Assembly: GCA_023213395.1 (NCBI GenBank)
Contig: CM041465.1
Coordinates: forward strand, 27,473,741 to 27,537,740
Length of the DNA stretch: 64,000 nucleotides
DNA from: Cycas panzhihuaensis
Lineage: Eukaryota > Cycadophyta
Direction: 5' to 3'
The position numbers were made by a program, and so were the translations under genes. Shown in pieces: positions 20,068-31,825 of this stretch. Numbering within the stretch: the first letter of the stretch is position 1; the number at the start of each line of letters is the position of its first letter. Below the pieces are notes generated by a model, which searched no databases, was not told where the DNA came from, and worked only from the letters and a program-made list of their open reading frames with translations.

Positions 20068-21009
20068 CTAAGGCTGAGATGTATAGCCTAGGGGTATGTA
20101 AAGAGAAGGACCACTAGGTTGGATTGGAGTGCAAGTGGGAGCAGATCCCACATGACTAGTGGTAGGGGTGTTAGTAGGACCTCTAGGCCTATTAGGAAAT
20201 GTATGTGCCATGTTAAGAAGTGGCATGTTAAATTGACTTAGGAAAGGTATGCTAACACCATACTGGGAGAAAGACATACCACAAGAGGGTCCTAAAGAGT
20301 TGGGACCATGATGAGGAATAGAATGTGCAATGGACATCCCTAAGCTAGATGTAAAGATAGAGTGGGATAGATGTGTAGGCACAAAGGGGTTGCTTATTAT
20401 GGGAGGTGTAGATGTGGATGAAGATGGTGGGACATGCATGGATGAGGAAGGCGCTCCACCACACAAAGCATCTTCAAACCATCTAGGATGTAATTGAAGA
20501 CAAGTAGCACGAAAGCACTCATTAAGAGCTTTGACCACGTCGGTAGGAGGAGTATCCACCTGATCGTAGGAGGTAGACAGGACCTTGAACAAAGCAGATC
20601 CCTCAAGGCGCTCCTCATAAGAATCATCGTCTAGGTGATGAGTCTCAAGAGAAGATGGGCCCTCCACTCCATGAGTAGAGGGATGGGCATCAAGTGGGTG
20701 ATGTTGATCACCGAGATAGTAAATAGGATCATTACCCTCTTGGGTGGACCCTAGAAAAGATGTGGGGAACTCATGAGCTCCTAAAGCAAAGGTATGATAA
20801 ACCCAATCTGAAGGGTATCCTTCCATTGTCGAATCGGGATCCGACGATGAAAGAAGATGATATGCAGGGTCTTTTAACAAAGAAGGCAAACCACATAGGC
20901 GATGTAAGAAATGTCGAATACAAAACTTGCCAATGCGTTGGAAGAGGAAAAAGAATGTAAAGTATGTGTTAGGGGCTACCCAATGAAAGAGACAAGCGAA
21001 GAAAACCAC
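20068..21009 (-). pseudogene. Gag N-terminal region, element C (313 codons open)
   Basis: This is the longest open frame in the window. It starts 54 bases after the primer-binding site, so the ATG at 21009 is a good start for gag. The product begins hydrophobic (MVFFACLFHWVAP), then has an acidic middle (DPDSTMEGYPSDWVYHTF, ETHHLDDDSYEERLEG) and a long Ser/Pro/Thr-rich tail (PSSSTSTPPIISNPF). It has no known enzymatic domain. Plant Tat gags often carry such an N-terminal extension before the capsid core. It is collinear with the gag N-terminal regions of A and B, but shows little sequence similarity to them. Confidence 0.65.
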
Positions 21010-21062
21010 TAAAAGGTAGTAGTACCAACAAAAAGGGATAGAAATTAGCTCCCTTACCGGTA

Positions 21063-21083
21063 GGTCCCCAGTATGGTCGCTAG
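21063..21083 (-). promoter_or_regulatory. Primer-binding site, element C
   Basis: Directly inside the 5' LTR the minus strand reads CTAGCGACCATACTGGGGACC. It resembles the GCGACTC..CTGGGGA start of the internal region seen in many plant Tat-type elements (from memory, not searched). It would pair with the 3' end of a host tRNA to start reverse transcription. Confidence 0.5.
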
Positions 21084-23856
21084 TGGATGCACATCTACAG
21101 GATGCTCACTATGCTCGATAGGAATGAGAATAGTCAACAGTTGATGTTGAGGGTATGGATAAGAACCTATAAGCAAAGGGAACACCACGCAGGGCATCCG
21201 TGCGTCGGAGCATGAGTTTGGGACCCGCGAACGGCACCTAACTACCTTGAAGTGGCTTTTAATCTTGAAAGGAAGAGCACATGCAAGGGGGATCCTAGAT
21301 GGACTCGAGAGGAAGGTCCTCCCACCCTTGGATGGCCTGAAAGGAGAAGAGGAATCCTCGATGGGTTTTCCTATGATGAAGGAAAACAAAGGTGGCAGGG
21401 TATAGGCGAAGGACCTAGGATGAATGCGAGTAGGCTTCCCTAGTTTACTTGGTCTAAACAAATACAACTAAGGGAAGAAGTAAGGGATGGACTAAAGGCA
21501 ACTCTCTCCTTTTCTCTCTCTTTCCCTCAAAATGTAAGGGACAAGAGAAAATAGAAAGAAATACAAATATTTTGCATGTAAGCAAGCAAGCTAGATTGGA
21601 TGCATCTATGGGTGCTTTTGAGATGAATAGGAAAAGGGGGGGGGGGGATATATTTCCTACTATGCCTTTTCCTATGAAAGAAAGCAAGCATGCGATGTTC
21701 TGATGTTAAAGATGCAAGTGACTAATTGATTTCCCCCTTTACTTTTATGTGGCGTATTAGACTGATATAATAGATTTTGTATGAAAGAAAAAAAGGGGAA
21801 AGAGGTGATGGGAGAGAGGCATGAAGCGTACCTAGAAAGCATAGTAGTCGATGAAGGACCTCGCTCATGCGCAACGTGCACCCTCTCGCCAATCAGTTGA
21901 TGTGTGACCAAGGTTGATGCAAAAGACAGGGGCTTCCTTACCTTCCCCTTATAAGAGATAACTGAACGGAAAAGATAAAAGAAACCGACGAAGAGGAAGG
22001 GAAAAGGAGGGTAAAGGCTTATTAGGAACCAAACATCTTTTCCTTTCACGGATGTTCCATCGAACCTGCACATACAAGGGTTTCTCCCTTCCAAGAAGGG
22101 GCTGCAAGAAGACTATGTGTATGCAAATAAATGTAACGTAAATGCTTAAAACATTATATTTAAATTAAAGTAACTACTACTACAAACAACTCAACTTCCC
22201 TCAAGTAAACTAGACACATCAAGTAAGAAAAGGAAAGGGCAGCCTCAGGATGGAAAAACCCTCTGCTAAAGTTCTCCACGTAGCCTTTAGGTACAACAAG
22301 GTGGGGGTATATGAGAGTTTATGGATAGCCAACAAACATGAGAGGGTATGGAGCAAGATGTTGGAGAAGTACCAAGGTAACAGAGTCGCTATGGACATCG
22401 ATCCATCACACAAGTCTCACCAAAAATCCTACGGGACACCAGGCAAAGTAAAGAGGCTTAAAAGAGGGGTGTGTAGGCCTGGAACCAATGCAATAAGGGT
22501 TGTGTACGCTGAGACCCAGTGTAGGCCAAGACATCACCTTCTCTTAGTTAACCCAAGAAAAGCATGGAAGCAGGAGAAGAAAGATGGGAAGGTGATTGCC
22601 CTTGGGGAGTAGGTCTGAATAGGATGGATCCTGCCTTACTCCCTTTGCCCAACCTTTATGAACCTTCTCCCGCTGCTTCCTTAGGGAAAACTAGTGGAGA
22701 AAATAGTGAAAATCTAAGAGTACAAAGTTAAACCCAAAGAAGGCAACCTTAACTATAGCCAAATGGAGAAAGAGAAAGAAAATATGCTTGAAAGTGAGTC
22801 TAATATGGAAAGAATATACACAAAACTCTAAAAATAAGACCAAAGGTACCTGCTGGGCTGAGTCTAGGGTAAATTTGCCCCTGCAACCAGTGAGAAGAAG
22901 GAGTTCTTGCAGGGTTTGCAGGGGATTTCCCTAAGGACGACTGTAGAAGACACTTGCTTAGGCGTATTTGGAGGAGAACCACAAAAAACTTACTTGAAAG
23001 AGCCTGGAGGAGAGCCTTCCACCACGGAGAAGAGTCGTTGCAGGCAGATCCTAAGCTGGAACAGCTGGAAATGCAGGATTGCAGATGCACCTGTGGAGGA
23101 GAGGAGGAAGGAGCAGAAACGTAGCAATAGAAAGTCATGTTGGAGAGCCAAGATATGTAAAATGATGGTATTTTTGGGTTTTATACCTATATTAAACCTA
23201 ATTGAGTGTTTAGGGCATGAATAGGGTTGAGCTAGGCAAGTGGCCACATGGTAATTCCGTGAAAAAGATGAGAATTTCCACAGTAGATAAAAAAAATAAG
23301 TTGCAACAGTCGCACCGCGGTAAACTTTGCGGTACCACTTAGTTTATAGTGGTGCAGGACCAAAAAGCCAAAATGGCCATAGTCAAGGTTTTGGGAGCCC
23401 TAAAAAGTGATGTGGTAGGCCTGGGAGGGGCTGGCCCTCCTACCCAGGTGGCTAGGGACAGTCCGAAAGGCATACGAATAAGGCCAAATGAAGCATCAAA
23501 GGCTAAGATTCCCAAAAAGGTCATGATGTGAGCACAGGGTCAAGGTATGAGTAGATCATGTGAGTTAGGTGAGGCTTGAGACAATGTGGAGGTAGCGTGG
23601 AGGGTCGTAGAGTGCCATGGGAATGCCTACCTTATGAAAAGGTAGGTCTTATGGGTCATCATAGGCTCACAATACGGCAAGCAGCATAATCAAGCAAATG
23701 GATGCAAAGTGATCATACAAATGAAGCAGTCAGTCATGCAATAAGGCAATACTTCTATCAACCTTTCCAGAGAAATAATAAAAGTGAAAATGGAGAAGTA
23801 TACATGTGCTTACCTGAGTCAACCTGTCTGTATCCATTCCCAGTAGTTGGGAAAAA
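21084..23856 (-). repeat. Element C, 5' LTR (about 2.8 kb)
   Basis: This is the partner of 9629-12420, with the same TGG...ends, collinear over about 2.77 kb. The outer end (23856) is followed by TTATC, a near match of GTATC at 9624-9628. A run of about eleven G near 21640 and short A/T runs are the only simple repeats. Frames in it (21672-22094 minus, 22250-22612 plus) are shared with the other LTR by duplication only. Confidence 0.9.
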
Positions 23857-24345
23857 TTATCCTTGTTCCATTGGTATGCTATACAATTGGGTTGAATCTT
23901 TAGGAGAATAGACATAAGTGTCATGTGCCTAAAGTTTGAAAGATTCAATATAAGATGATGAAACTTCTTAACCAAAGTAAGAAGGATGCACTTGAGAATT
24001 AGGTAGAAGGCCTTGGAGTCTCAAGGAGCACTTAGGAGTAGGTGTTATAGTTTCCATCACTGTAAAAAAAAAAAAAATGGTAGCTCCTCAGCATGGTTTC
24101 CAAAATGATGGTGCATTCTTAGAAAGACCTAAACTAGATATTCCTTGATTATTAAGGTATTATCTTTGTCTGAATTAAAAGAGCAAGATACAGAGTTTAG
24201 GAAGTCCTAATGGACCACCTTTGCCTAACTCTTGAGAAGGATTCTTCACCCAGTTATGTCATCTAATAAAGTATGGGTGTAGAATATAACGAAAGGCACA
24301 GATGTAAAAGGGGGATAGTAGAGTCCGTTAACTTATAAAACTAGG
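23857..24345 (-). pseudogene. Gag N-terminal region, element A (part beyond element C)
   Basis: This is the continuation of element A gag upstream of the C insertion. On the minus strand it matches element B 36240-36660, for example CTTGAGACTCCAAGGCCTT and CTCCTAAAGATTCAACCCA. The join of 23857 with 9628 restores collinearity with B, which proves that C was inserted into A. Confidence 0.75.
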
Positions 24346-25345
24346 TGAAGGAGTTCTATATTCAAAGCTACATTGATAGTATTTTCAATATCCTTCCTAG
24401 GGACTCCTTTCAAATAATCTTTTCAACCTTTCAGGCTCTACTTAGATATAGGAAAGTGAAAGCAAATGGAAAAGTTATCCTTCTTATTTTCCTCCTCTTT
24501 CTTATTTCTTTTCCTTGTCCTTCTTTTGGTTTGGTTTTTCTTTATTTTTTTTTATTTTTTATATCTTATGTTTCCTTCTTGTATTTTTGTCTTTTTTTTT
24601 TCTTGTGTTTTTTATAATCAACAAAGAAAAATAAAATGTATTAAAAGGCCTACACTTTTAATCAATAAACAAAGGAAAATTAAAACTAGATGCATGTAAA
24701 TCTTTTTGTCTTTTTCTTTTAAACAAAATGAAAGATATAAATGTAAATATGAAATTATCCTTCTACATGCAACATATGCATCTCACAATGAATAGAAAGA
24801 TACTTTTAAGAGATGCAATACATACAATATAACTATTTCTACAAGTTTTCCAAAGAAATCAATGGCATGCAATGCTATTCGAAAGAGATCACTTTACATG
24901 CATGCAATTGACTCTTTGACAGAGATGATGTATAATGCCAAAAGAAAGAGATTTGAAGAAGATGTTACTACTACCTTTTGAATGATTTTTTAGATTTATA
25001 AGATAACTTGCACATAATAAATCTGAACCACAACTTTCAGATAGGATACTAACTTTAAAAACTTTATCACAGTTGGAGTAAGAAAGACTCCAAAAGGATC
25101 CTTGAGCCTTTAACAAATTGAAAAATCAGACATGCATTCACTTTTTAACACTTTTAACTTTTCTTTTGAAGAGGAAAAAGAGTAAACTTAATAATGAAAC
25201 CAAATAAACCACAAGACTATAAAATTAAAACTTCTTTCCTATTATAAATAAAACCTCAAAATAGTAATTTTCCTTCCAGATGATCAATCTTTTCCAATAC
25301 TTTCCTTTAAAATAAATCAAGGGAGAGTAACAGCAACCAAGAGAG
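24346..25345 (-). other. Leader of element A between primer site and gag
   Basis: This AT- and T-rich sequence is collinear on the minus strand with B 35240-36240. The T-rich plus-strand frame at 24345-24699 (Phe/Leu/Ser runs) is low-complexity translation and is not called. No gene is seen. Confidence 0.55.
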
Positions 25346-25367
25346 ACTAAACCATAGCAAAAAAATG

Positions 25368-26539
25368 TGGCAAATTTCCTAAAATACAAGCTACTATAGA
25401 AGAATAGGAAGGGATACCTAGATAAGTAGTTGAGAGATGACCATGCCCCACCCTAGTCTAACCCTTAAGGAACCCCATAAAGGGTTGACCTCTCAACAAG
25501 TATTTCAAAGCCTAAAATGACTATAAGACCAATATAGTAACCAACCAAAAAAAAGAGCAATTTCTAAGCAAAAACCACATGCAAAATACTATGAAATGAA
25601 CTAAAAACTAAATAAGAAATACCTTACCCAATTAGAAGATGTTTGAAGCTTGAAAACTTGAAAAAAATTCACAAAAATTGAAGCTTAGACCATCAATATT
25701 TGAATATCAGTAACACATAAAGTCACAACATAAAAAGTCTTCTATGATTTTACCTACAAGTCTCTTCAAAATCTAAGTTTTAGTCATAATAGTAGCAGTC
25801 TTCAAAATCTCTAAGAAAACTAAAAAATCCACCACAAACTTGAGCAAATCACATACTAACTCATCAACAATAAATCACAAAACTCTTGCCATTATTCTTA
25901 GGCATTAAAGAGATGAGATTCCACCAAATCTAGGTGGAGACATACAAAAGTTTGGTGTGTTGGCTGAGTTTTACATGCATGACAGTTAAAAATATGACTG
26001 GTCACATTTTTTTGACCTACAAAAATGTGAATTTATACTAAAAGCATGACTCGTCATATTTTTGGCAGTGCCAAAAATGCGACAAATGTGAAGATAAATT
26101 TCAACTCATCAAAAAGTTAGAAACTGATTTTTAAACATGAATTGAAGTACAAATTACTTAATAAATGAGTAAATAGTCCCAAAACGAGGTGAAAATACTA
26201 AATACAAGCCCAAAAATGACAAGAAACAACAAAGTTAGGTGAAATCAAGGATAAAGAATGCATAATTGACAAGTTTTAAAGGAAACATTAGGTCAAATTA
26301 ATCATGAAGAAAAACTTTTGTGCCATAGTCCCAGTCATCAACATGTGATGGTAAAAATATAAGTCACATCATCAATAATCATAAATAATTAAACAACATC
26401 CATATATTCTTTCATCAACATGGCCTAAATCATGATCAAACAAATCCATCATTTATTTTTCATGAAATCATATCATAAACATGTGAAAACTTATACATAC
26501 AAATCACATACCAATCAAAGGCTAGGTTTTGGTGAAACA
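25368..26539 (-). repeat. Element A, 5' LTR (about 1.17 kb)
   Basis: On the minus strand it starts TGTTTCACCA at 26539 and ends near 25368, just before a degenerate primer site (TTTTTTGCTATGGTTTAG) in the position of the B primer site. It is collinear with the B 5' LTR 34054-35208. It contains a perfect 9-bp hairpin ATTTTTGGC-AGT-GCCAAAAAT at 26058-26078, also present in B at 34503-34523. The next bases, ATATC, are the expected right target site. Confidence 0.7.
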
Positions 26540-26545
26540 ATATCA

Positions 26546-27150
26546 TGCATACAATGAGTGTTGTGTTAAGATTTATGTAAGATCCTAAATCTACACATTG
26601 GTAAATAGCAAAATATATTCTAAGGTATCTAAAGGACATGGCATACTATGGACTAATTATAAACCTTCATCAAATTTTAGGTTGATTGGATATATAGATT
26701 TAGATTGGGCAGGTGACATTGATGATAGAAACTCTATTTCCAGATACACCTTTAATTTAGCTTCAATAGCTATAGCATGGAGCACTAAAAAGTAGAGTGT
26801 CATCTCCTTATCTACAATAGAAGAAAAATATAAGGCAATAGTATCAGGTGCATGTGAAACAGTTTGGCTACTTTATCTACTATATGATCTTTAGTTGAAA
26901 TAAGATGGTCCTACCAAAATATGGTGTGATAATTAGAGTATTATTCAAATGACACATAATCCAATTTTCTATTGAAGAACTAAGCACATTGAGACACAAT
27001 ATTACTTCATTCAAGTACTTGTCCAAGCAAGAGAAATAGAGTTGGTATATTATAGCACTGAAGATTAGATAATAGATATTTTTACAAAGGCACTTGGGAA
27101 AGTTAAGTTCTATAAATTTAGAGATAAGCTTGGAGTTACACAAAATGAAC
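26546..27150 (+). pseudogene. Copia RNase H tail (element H), cut at the left by element A
   Basis: The ribonuclease H of a Ty1/copia polyprotein. Translation in two frames gives RFM.DPKSTHW and ILRYLKDMAYYG, then IGYIDLDWAGDIDDRNSISRY, SVISLSTIEEKYKAIVSGA, DGPTKIWCDN and DIFTKALGKVKFYKFRDKLG. These are the classical copia RNase H landmarks (YTDSDWAG, LSTTEAEY, DNQSAI, IFTKAL). Stops and a frameshift make it dead. It starts right at the LTR edge of element A, so A probably inserted into H and the rest of H lies left of the window. Confidence 0.85.
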
Positions 27151-27166
27151 ATTATGGGAGAGAATG
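27151..27166 (+). promoter_or_regulatory. Polypurine tract of copia element H
   Basis: TTATGGGAGAGAA directly precedes TGTTAGCATATAAC, the start of a 3' LTR, at the distance from the RNase H end that is usual in copia elements. Confidence 0.6.
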
Positions 27167-27560
27167 TTAGCATATAACATTCATTTTGTTAAAAGTATGC
27201 ATTATGGCTTTGGGAATCCACGGGGCTACCTTCAGCCATCTACAACTAACTTAGGAAGAGGTATGTGTTATTTTATTTATTATTTTATTATTTTAATTTA
27301 AAAAATATATCATTCACTGGTAGGCTCCCTCCCAATATCTTGACTATACATTTGTGGTGAATTATTCACTAGTGTTCTTTAACACCACTGTCCTTTGGAA
27401 ATTTATTAATATTTTCTCGTAATATGGGTTAATTAATGTTTTTCTCTATCCTCATTTGTTCTTCAACATGAACTACTAACTCAATAGCCACTTTTACTAT
27501 ATGAACTCAAGTAGGTAAAAATTAATAACACACACAACTTCTTGATTTATAAGAACATCT
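27167..27560 (+). repeat. Probable 3' LTR of element H (end uncertain)
   Basis: It begins TGTTAGCATATAACATTC after the polypurine tract. No second copy lies in the window, so the right end is a guess. It carries no gene. Confidence 0.4.
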
Positions 27561-28540
27561 CATACTTGGAGGTTTCTCTCTTTGAAGTGGAGGATATATA
27601 TATATGACAATTGACATTATGTCTCTATTACTTTCTACAAGATGTTATAGTCTATCAACTATCCCTTCCTACTTAACATGATAGGCAAACCTTCAATTAC
27701 ATCACCTTTATAATGATGGACAAAGGATTCCATCAGTTCTTAAAGATCTTGTATAGAAAATGCCATCATTCTATATGATATATATATATATATGTATAGC
27801 AATGGTATCTATTTCCAAAAGCTTTTAAACTTAACTCAATCCAAATCCAAGCAAGTGATTCTCTTGAAATATGATTTGTGCCATTTAACTTTAATAATAA
27901 GGCATGGGTTCTGTATATTAAAACAAATCTAAATTGTAAAATTTAAACACTAAACCACTTAGTGTACAAGATAGTAACTAATAGTCAATCTACATGTATG
28001 AAAATGTATTCCAAGTTTGTGTAGGATAAATGTAATTTATCCATAGCTTTGAACTTGTAAAGACCTAAAAAATGTCATAATAAGCATGTAAGTACAATGC
28101 TACAATTTTAAGATATGTTAAACAATTCCAAGTAGATGTTGCAAATTTTATTTTTTGGAAAGTTTATAAAGGTGTAAGATATCTAACTAGCTTTAGATAT
28201 ACTACAAGTATATAATAATCCTAGTGTCTACTAGATTAGATATTTGATAGTTTTCAAAACCTTAGAATGCTTTCTTATAAATGAAACATCCATAATATAA
28301 GAAATTATAGACTTTCATAAATAAATTGATATGACATAATGTTTTAACTAATATATAACTATAACTTGTACCAATATCTTAAGTAGAATAGTTTTCATAT
28401 ATTATCAAAGGGAAAAAGTAGAAATGGAAGAAAATAATGAAAAACAAGATGGGGAAATTGATAACACAAATGATAAATAGAGAACTCTCAACTTGTAAGG
28501 CATGCCCAATCCCTTATTTTAAAAGTATTACTATTTTGTA
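27561..28540. other. AT-rich stretch without recognisable feature
   Basis: Contains short TA runs (27594-27604, 27778-27795) and no convincing frame or repeat boundary. Confidence 0.5.
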
Positions 28541-30428
28541 TATTTCTTCTTTGATATCAAGGATATATATGCTCCAATTGTAAAACACCCCTTAATACCA
28601 TATTCTTAAAATGAGTTGGACTATAAGAAAAATAATTTTGTAGGACATTCTTACATTAAAAGGTAATATGCATCAATCAATGTATTACTTAACAATTGGT
28701 TGCCCTATAATAGAGTACAACTCCTTTGGCATGAGACATTCCTTTATCTTATTAATAATCATAAGAAAAGTGTATAATTAAGTAGAAGGCTTTATTTCCC
28801 ACTATAATGGTCAAGAATGGATGCACTACAAATCCTTAAACCTTTAGGTTTTACTATCCAACACATAAGAGATGATTAAAGTAAAAGAATTCTAGATTTA
28901 GATGATAAAGCACATAAATTATTCTTGTATAAGAACCAACTTGTACATAATCAAGGCACTAATGACTCTTTAATCATATTTTTTGGTTAATTTTCACACT
29001 ACAATAAGCTTTCTTGACTAGTCCCAAGAGTTTGTATTAGTTATATATATATTTTGAATGTTTAGGTTTCCATATTTTGGACTTTTGAGTAAACAATCAA
29101 TTTTGTAGTTTCCTTGTATTATAGAAATGGGTCAATATAAGTGGTACTTAAGCTGAAGATCCTAAAACATAGTAAAAATCATAGCCACAGATGTCATAAT
29201 ATAAAAGATTTAGAAATAATCATAGCCACATGGTACAACCATAAGAGTATAATTTTATGGGATATACTATCCTTAACAAAGAAATATGAAGATATGGAGT
29301 TGGTTTTAAAAGAATACCCAGTAGATTATTCTTTGGAGATGTTAGATCACAACAATGTACACAATATACTAATTGCAACCAAAATAGAAATTATGGGTAT
29401 AAGAAATATGACTTTGATTGGGATCATGACACTAGTATAAGCACTACTCCACTAGATTAGACTTGAAGAAAAAAATTAATACATAAAAAAAAAAAGTGTT
29501 TCCACTGCCATAAGACAGAATCTCTACCCATAAGTTAAATATAGAAGAATCAATAGTAGAGACAAAAATAATAATCATTAAAATTCAACAACTAAAGGAA
29601 CAATAGTAATTTCTTCAACTACAACCACAACCTACTTTTTAAAGAGTATAACTAATGCATGAGGATGTATATTATAGATAAACTGCAACTCCAACAAGTA
29701 GGCAAGCCCCTATCATTAGCCTTAGACTTTAAGAAATAAGGGAAGTATGTTTTATTAAAATTAATGGATTTCCAACAGAATGTTCATTAGTTTATATGTT
29801 AACATGTATATTATTCCACTCGATGGAGTAGGCATGACACTTCAAATTTAGTAGTTCCAATAGTATTACCTATTAGTGTATTAGGATGACCACACAATGG
29901 AATTTATTATAAGTAGGGTTAATTTCCATTCCTTTATACTTTCACATTCCAAGAAATAAGGTAAAGAAATAAGGAGTACTAGTGCCCTATTGCTCTCTTA
30001 TCTTGCAATAAAATAACATTCAAATCCCAAAAGATATGGCCACTAACATGATGTCATAAGAGTGCATAATATTAATCATGTAATCAACAAGACAACACAT
30101 AATAGTTATAATGGTACTTACAAACTACAAATCACAATTATTACACTAGGGCAAGCAAGGCCAATACTGGTGAAACTTTAGGAATATTGACATAAATAAT
30201 GCAATATGGGCTAATGTTATTAATTTTTGACCTTTTTTCTTTCATAACCTACTTAAACCTATTCAATTCATTATTAATAGCTAGTTCAAGGAGACTTAAG
30301 TAGGGTTAAAATACTTCATTTACTTTATGAGAATGTTTCTCACCCATTTTGCTAAGTTCTGTCCATTGCTTGTACTATTATAAATTTAATTTCATAGTTA
30401 TTTCTTATTACAAATAGGTACTGGCATT
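28541..30428. other. Decayed coding-like sequence of unknown origin, probably retroelement
   Basis: Plus-strand pieces look protein-like between stops: MDALQILKPLGFTIQHIRDD with ILDLDDKAHKLFLYKNQLV (about 28810-28950), the 99-codon open frame 29141-29440, and INGFPTECSLVYMLTCILF (about 29760-29820). I cannot assign them to a family. Since an LTR with its primer site borders the region at 30429, it may be the interior of that element, but then the coding strand would be the opposite one, so this is unresolved. Confidence 0.3.
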
Positions 30429-30440
30429 GCTCTAATACCA
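30429..30440 (-). promoter_or_regulatory. Copia primer-binding site (initiator tRNA-Met type)
   Basis: The minus strand reads TGGTATTAGAGC, one mismatch from the standard TGGTATCAGAGC, immediately after the end TTTTAACA of an LTR. Confidence 0.65.
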
Positions 30441-30732
30441 TGTTAAAATTAATAGAGGATGCAATAATAAACTCATGAGTATGTACACATGGTGAATCAA
30501 TGAACATAAAGTAAAGTAAGAATCAACAAGCATAATCACCATAAGATACCAAAATTTATATGTAGAAAACCTATTATAGGAAAAATAATAGGAGAAGGTG
30601 GAGTTTGGACTCCACTTATCATCATAAGGATTACATCTTTAAGTATTCAACCTTTCCCTCCTTTTTCCTTGTTCAAGTTCTCAAGTGGTGAGTGTATCTA
30701 TCTATCTATCTATCTATCTATCTGTCTATCTA

Positions 30733-30771
<39 letters not shown>

Positions 30772-30929
30772 AACATCACCTCATGAGTAGCCTATTAAAT
30801 ATAATGATCTATTACATCATCTAATAAAGAGATAGCATGGATATATATACATCTCACATATCTCGAAGTAGGTGAATGGTGGGAAGTGCATGTGTACAAT
30901 GAACCCATATTAAACATTATATTTTAACA
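30441..30929 (-). repeat. Copia-type LTR (element I), 489 bp
   Basis: It begins TGTTAAAAT and ends ATTTTAACA, a perfect terminal inverted repeat with TG...CA ends, and abuts the primer site at 30429-30440. It therefore acts as a 5' LTR on the minus strand. No second copy was found in the window. The LTR contains a (TATC)n and (TA)n microsatellite. Confidence 0.6.
30695..30769. repeat. Microsatellite (TATC)n followed by (TA)n
   Basis: About ten TATC units with one G substitution run into about sixteen TA units, inside the LTR of element I. Confidence 0.95.
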
Positions 30930-31099
30930 TTTCCAACACTAATTGTAAAATATTTGCTAATTTAATTTATAAGTCTTTTATCATATTTGGCATTTGATCT
31001 TATGTTAGAGAAACTAATAATCCTATCTAACATTTTATTTAACATTAGGTTTATGATTTATGGCTTCCTTTCTCACAAGGCCTATTGATCATTATGAGT

Positions 31100-31800
31100 G
31101 AATTTAGTAGATATCAATTTCTTGTTATTTCATTAGTAACTTTGGTGACCCTAGTAATAGGACATCATCATCAACCATATCTTTATAAAGACCATTAAGA
31201 AGTGTGTTGTATGTATCAATATCATGGGGTATATCTTTGCTTGAAATCTTGGTACAATTTACCTTTCTTAAAATGACCATCAATTAATGTGGTAAGAATA
31301 ACATTAATTGGAGCCAAACGTTGGCCTAGAATTTCACTTAATAGAGAACCTATCTCTTGCATATTACCTTCCTTTCGCAGTCCCAAAATGAGTGTACTAT
31401 AAGTGAAAATACTAGGGATAAGGCCATTAATTTAAGCATTTGATTTAAGAACATATTGGCCTATTTTATTAATCCTATCCTAAAGTGTACATTAATGAGA
31501 ACTTTATAAAAAGTATTAGGAAGCAGAACATCTAGGGTCTGTTCCTCTTATCTTCCTTGCCAGACTTATAGTGCCTAGCAATAAGTGTGTTAAATGTAAA
31601 ATGATTAGGAACCAAAATCTTTTATAGCATCTCATTCAAAAGTAGGTTTACCTTATTTATTATCCTTGCCTTATAATGTATAGAAATGAGGGTATTCTAG
31701 GTTTTAAATAAAGACATCAGGCTTGTACCTATATTTGCCTTTCTTAAAGATACTTAGTAGCCTCTAAACTAGAATTTACTAATGAGCTCTTCCTAGTATT
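31100..31800 (-). pseudogene. Pentatricopeptide repeat (PPR) pseudogene
   Basis: PPR proteins bind organelle RNA and consist of 35-residue helical repeats. On the minus strand, in several frames, typical repeat pieces appear: KARIINKVNLLLNEML, then NHFTFNTLIARHYKSGKE, and further down HDIDTYNTLLNGLYKD. The T(F/Y)NTLI..(H/G)(Y/L).K words are diagnostic, and their spacing fits successive repeats. Stops and frameshifts are many. It starts within about 20 bases of a primer-site-like sequence at 31812-31825 and ends near the LTR of element I, so it may have been carried by a retrotransposon. Confidence 0.65.
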
Positions 31801-31811
31801 TTAACTTAGGA

Positions 31812-31825
31812 TCTGATACCAATTG
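31812..31825 (-). promoter_or_regulatory. Possible copia primer-binding site
   Basis: The minus strand reads TTGGTATCAGATCC, ten of twelve bases of the tRNA-Met site. The adjacent plus-strand sequence TGTAATAGCCC could be an LTR end, making 31824 to about 32545 a further LTR, but no second copy is visible. Confidence 0.3.

Noticed and set aside
21630-21650. Run of about eleven G as a possible G-quadruplex or assembly signal
   Set aside because: A single homopolymer run in an LTR; the other LTR has a shorter run, so ordinary slippage explains it.
24345-24699. Phe/Leu-rich frames suggesting a membrane protein
   Set aside because: Translation of T-rich leader DNA of element A.
30695-30769. Regular short repeats considered as a CRISPR-like array
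   Set aside because: Simple (TATC)n and (TA)n microsatellite without spacers.
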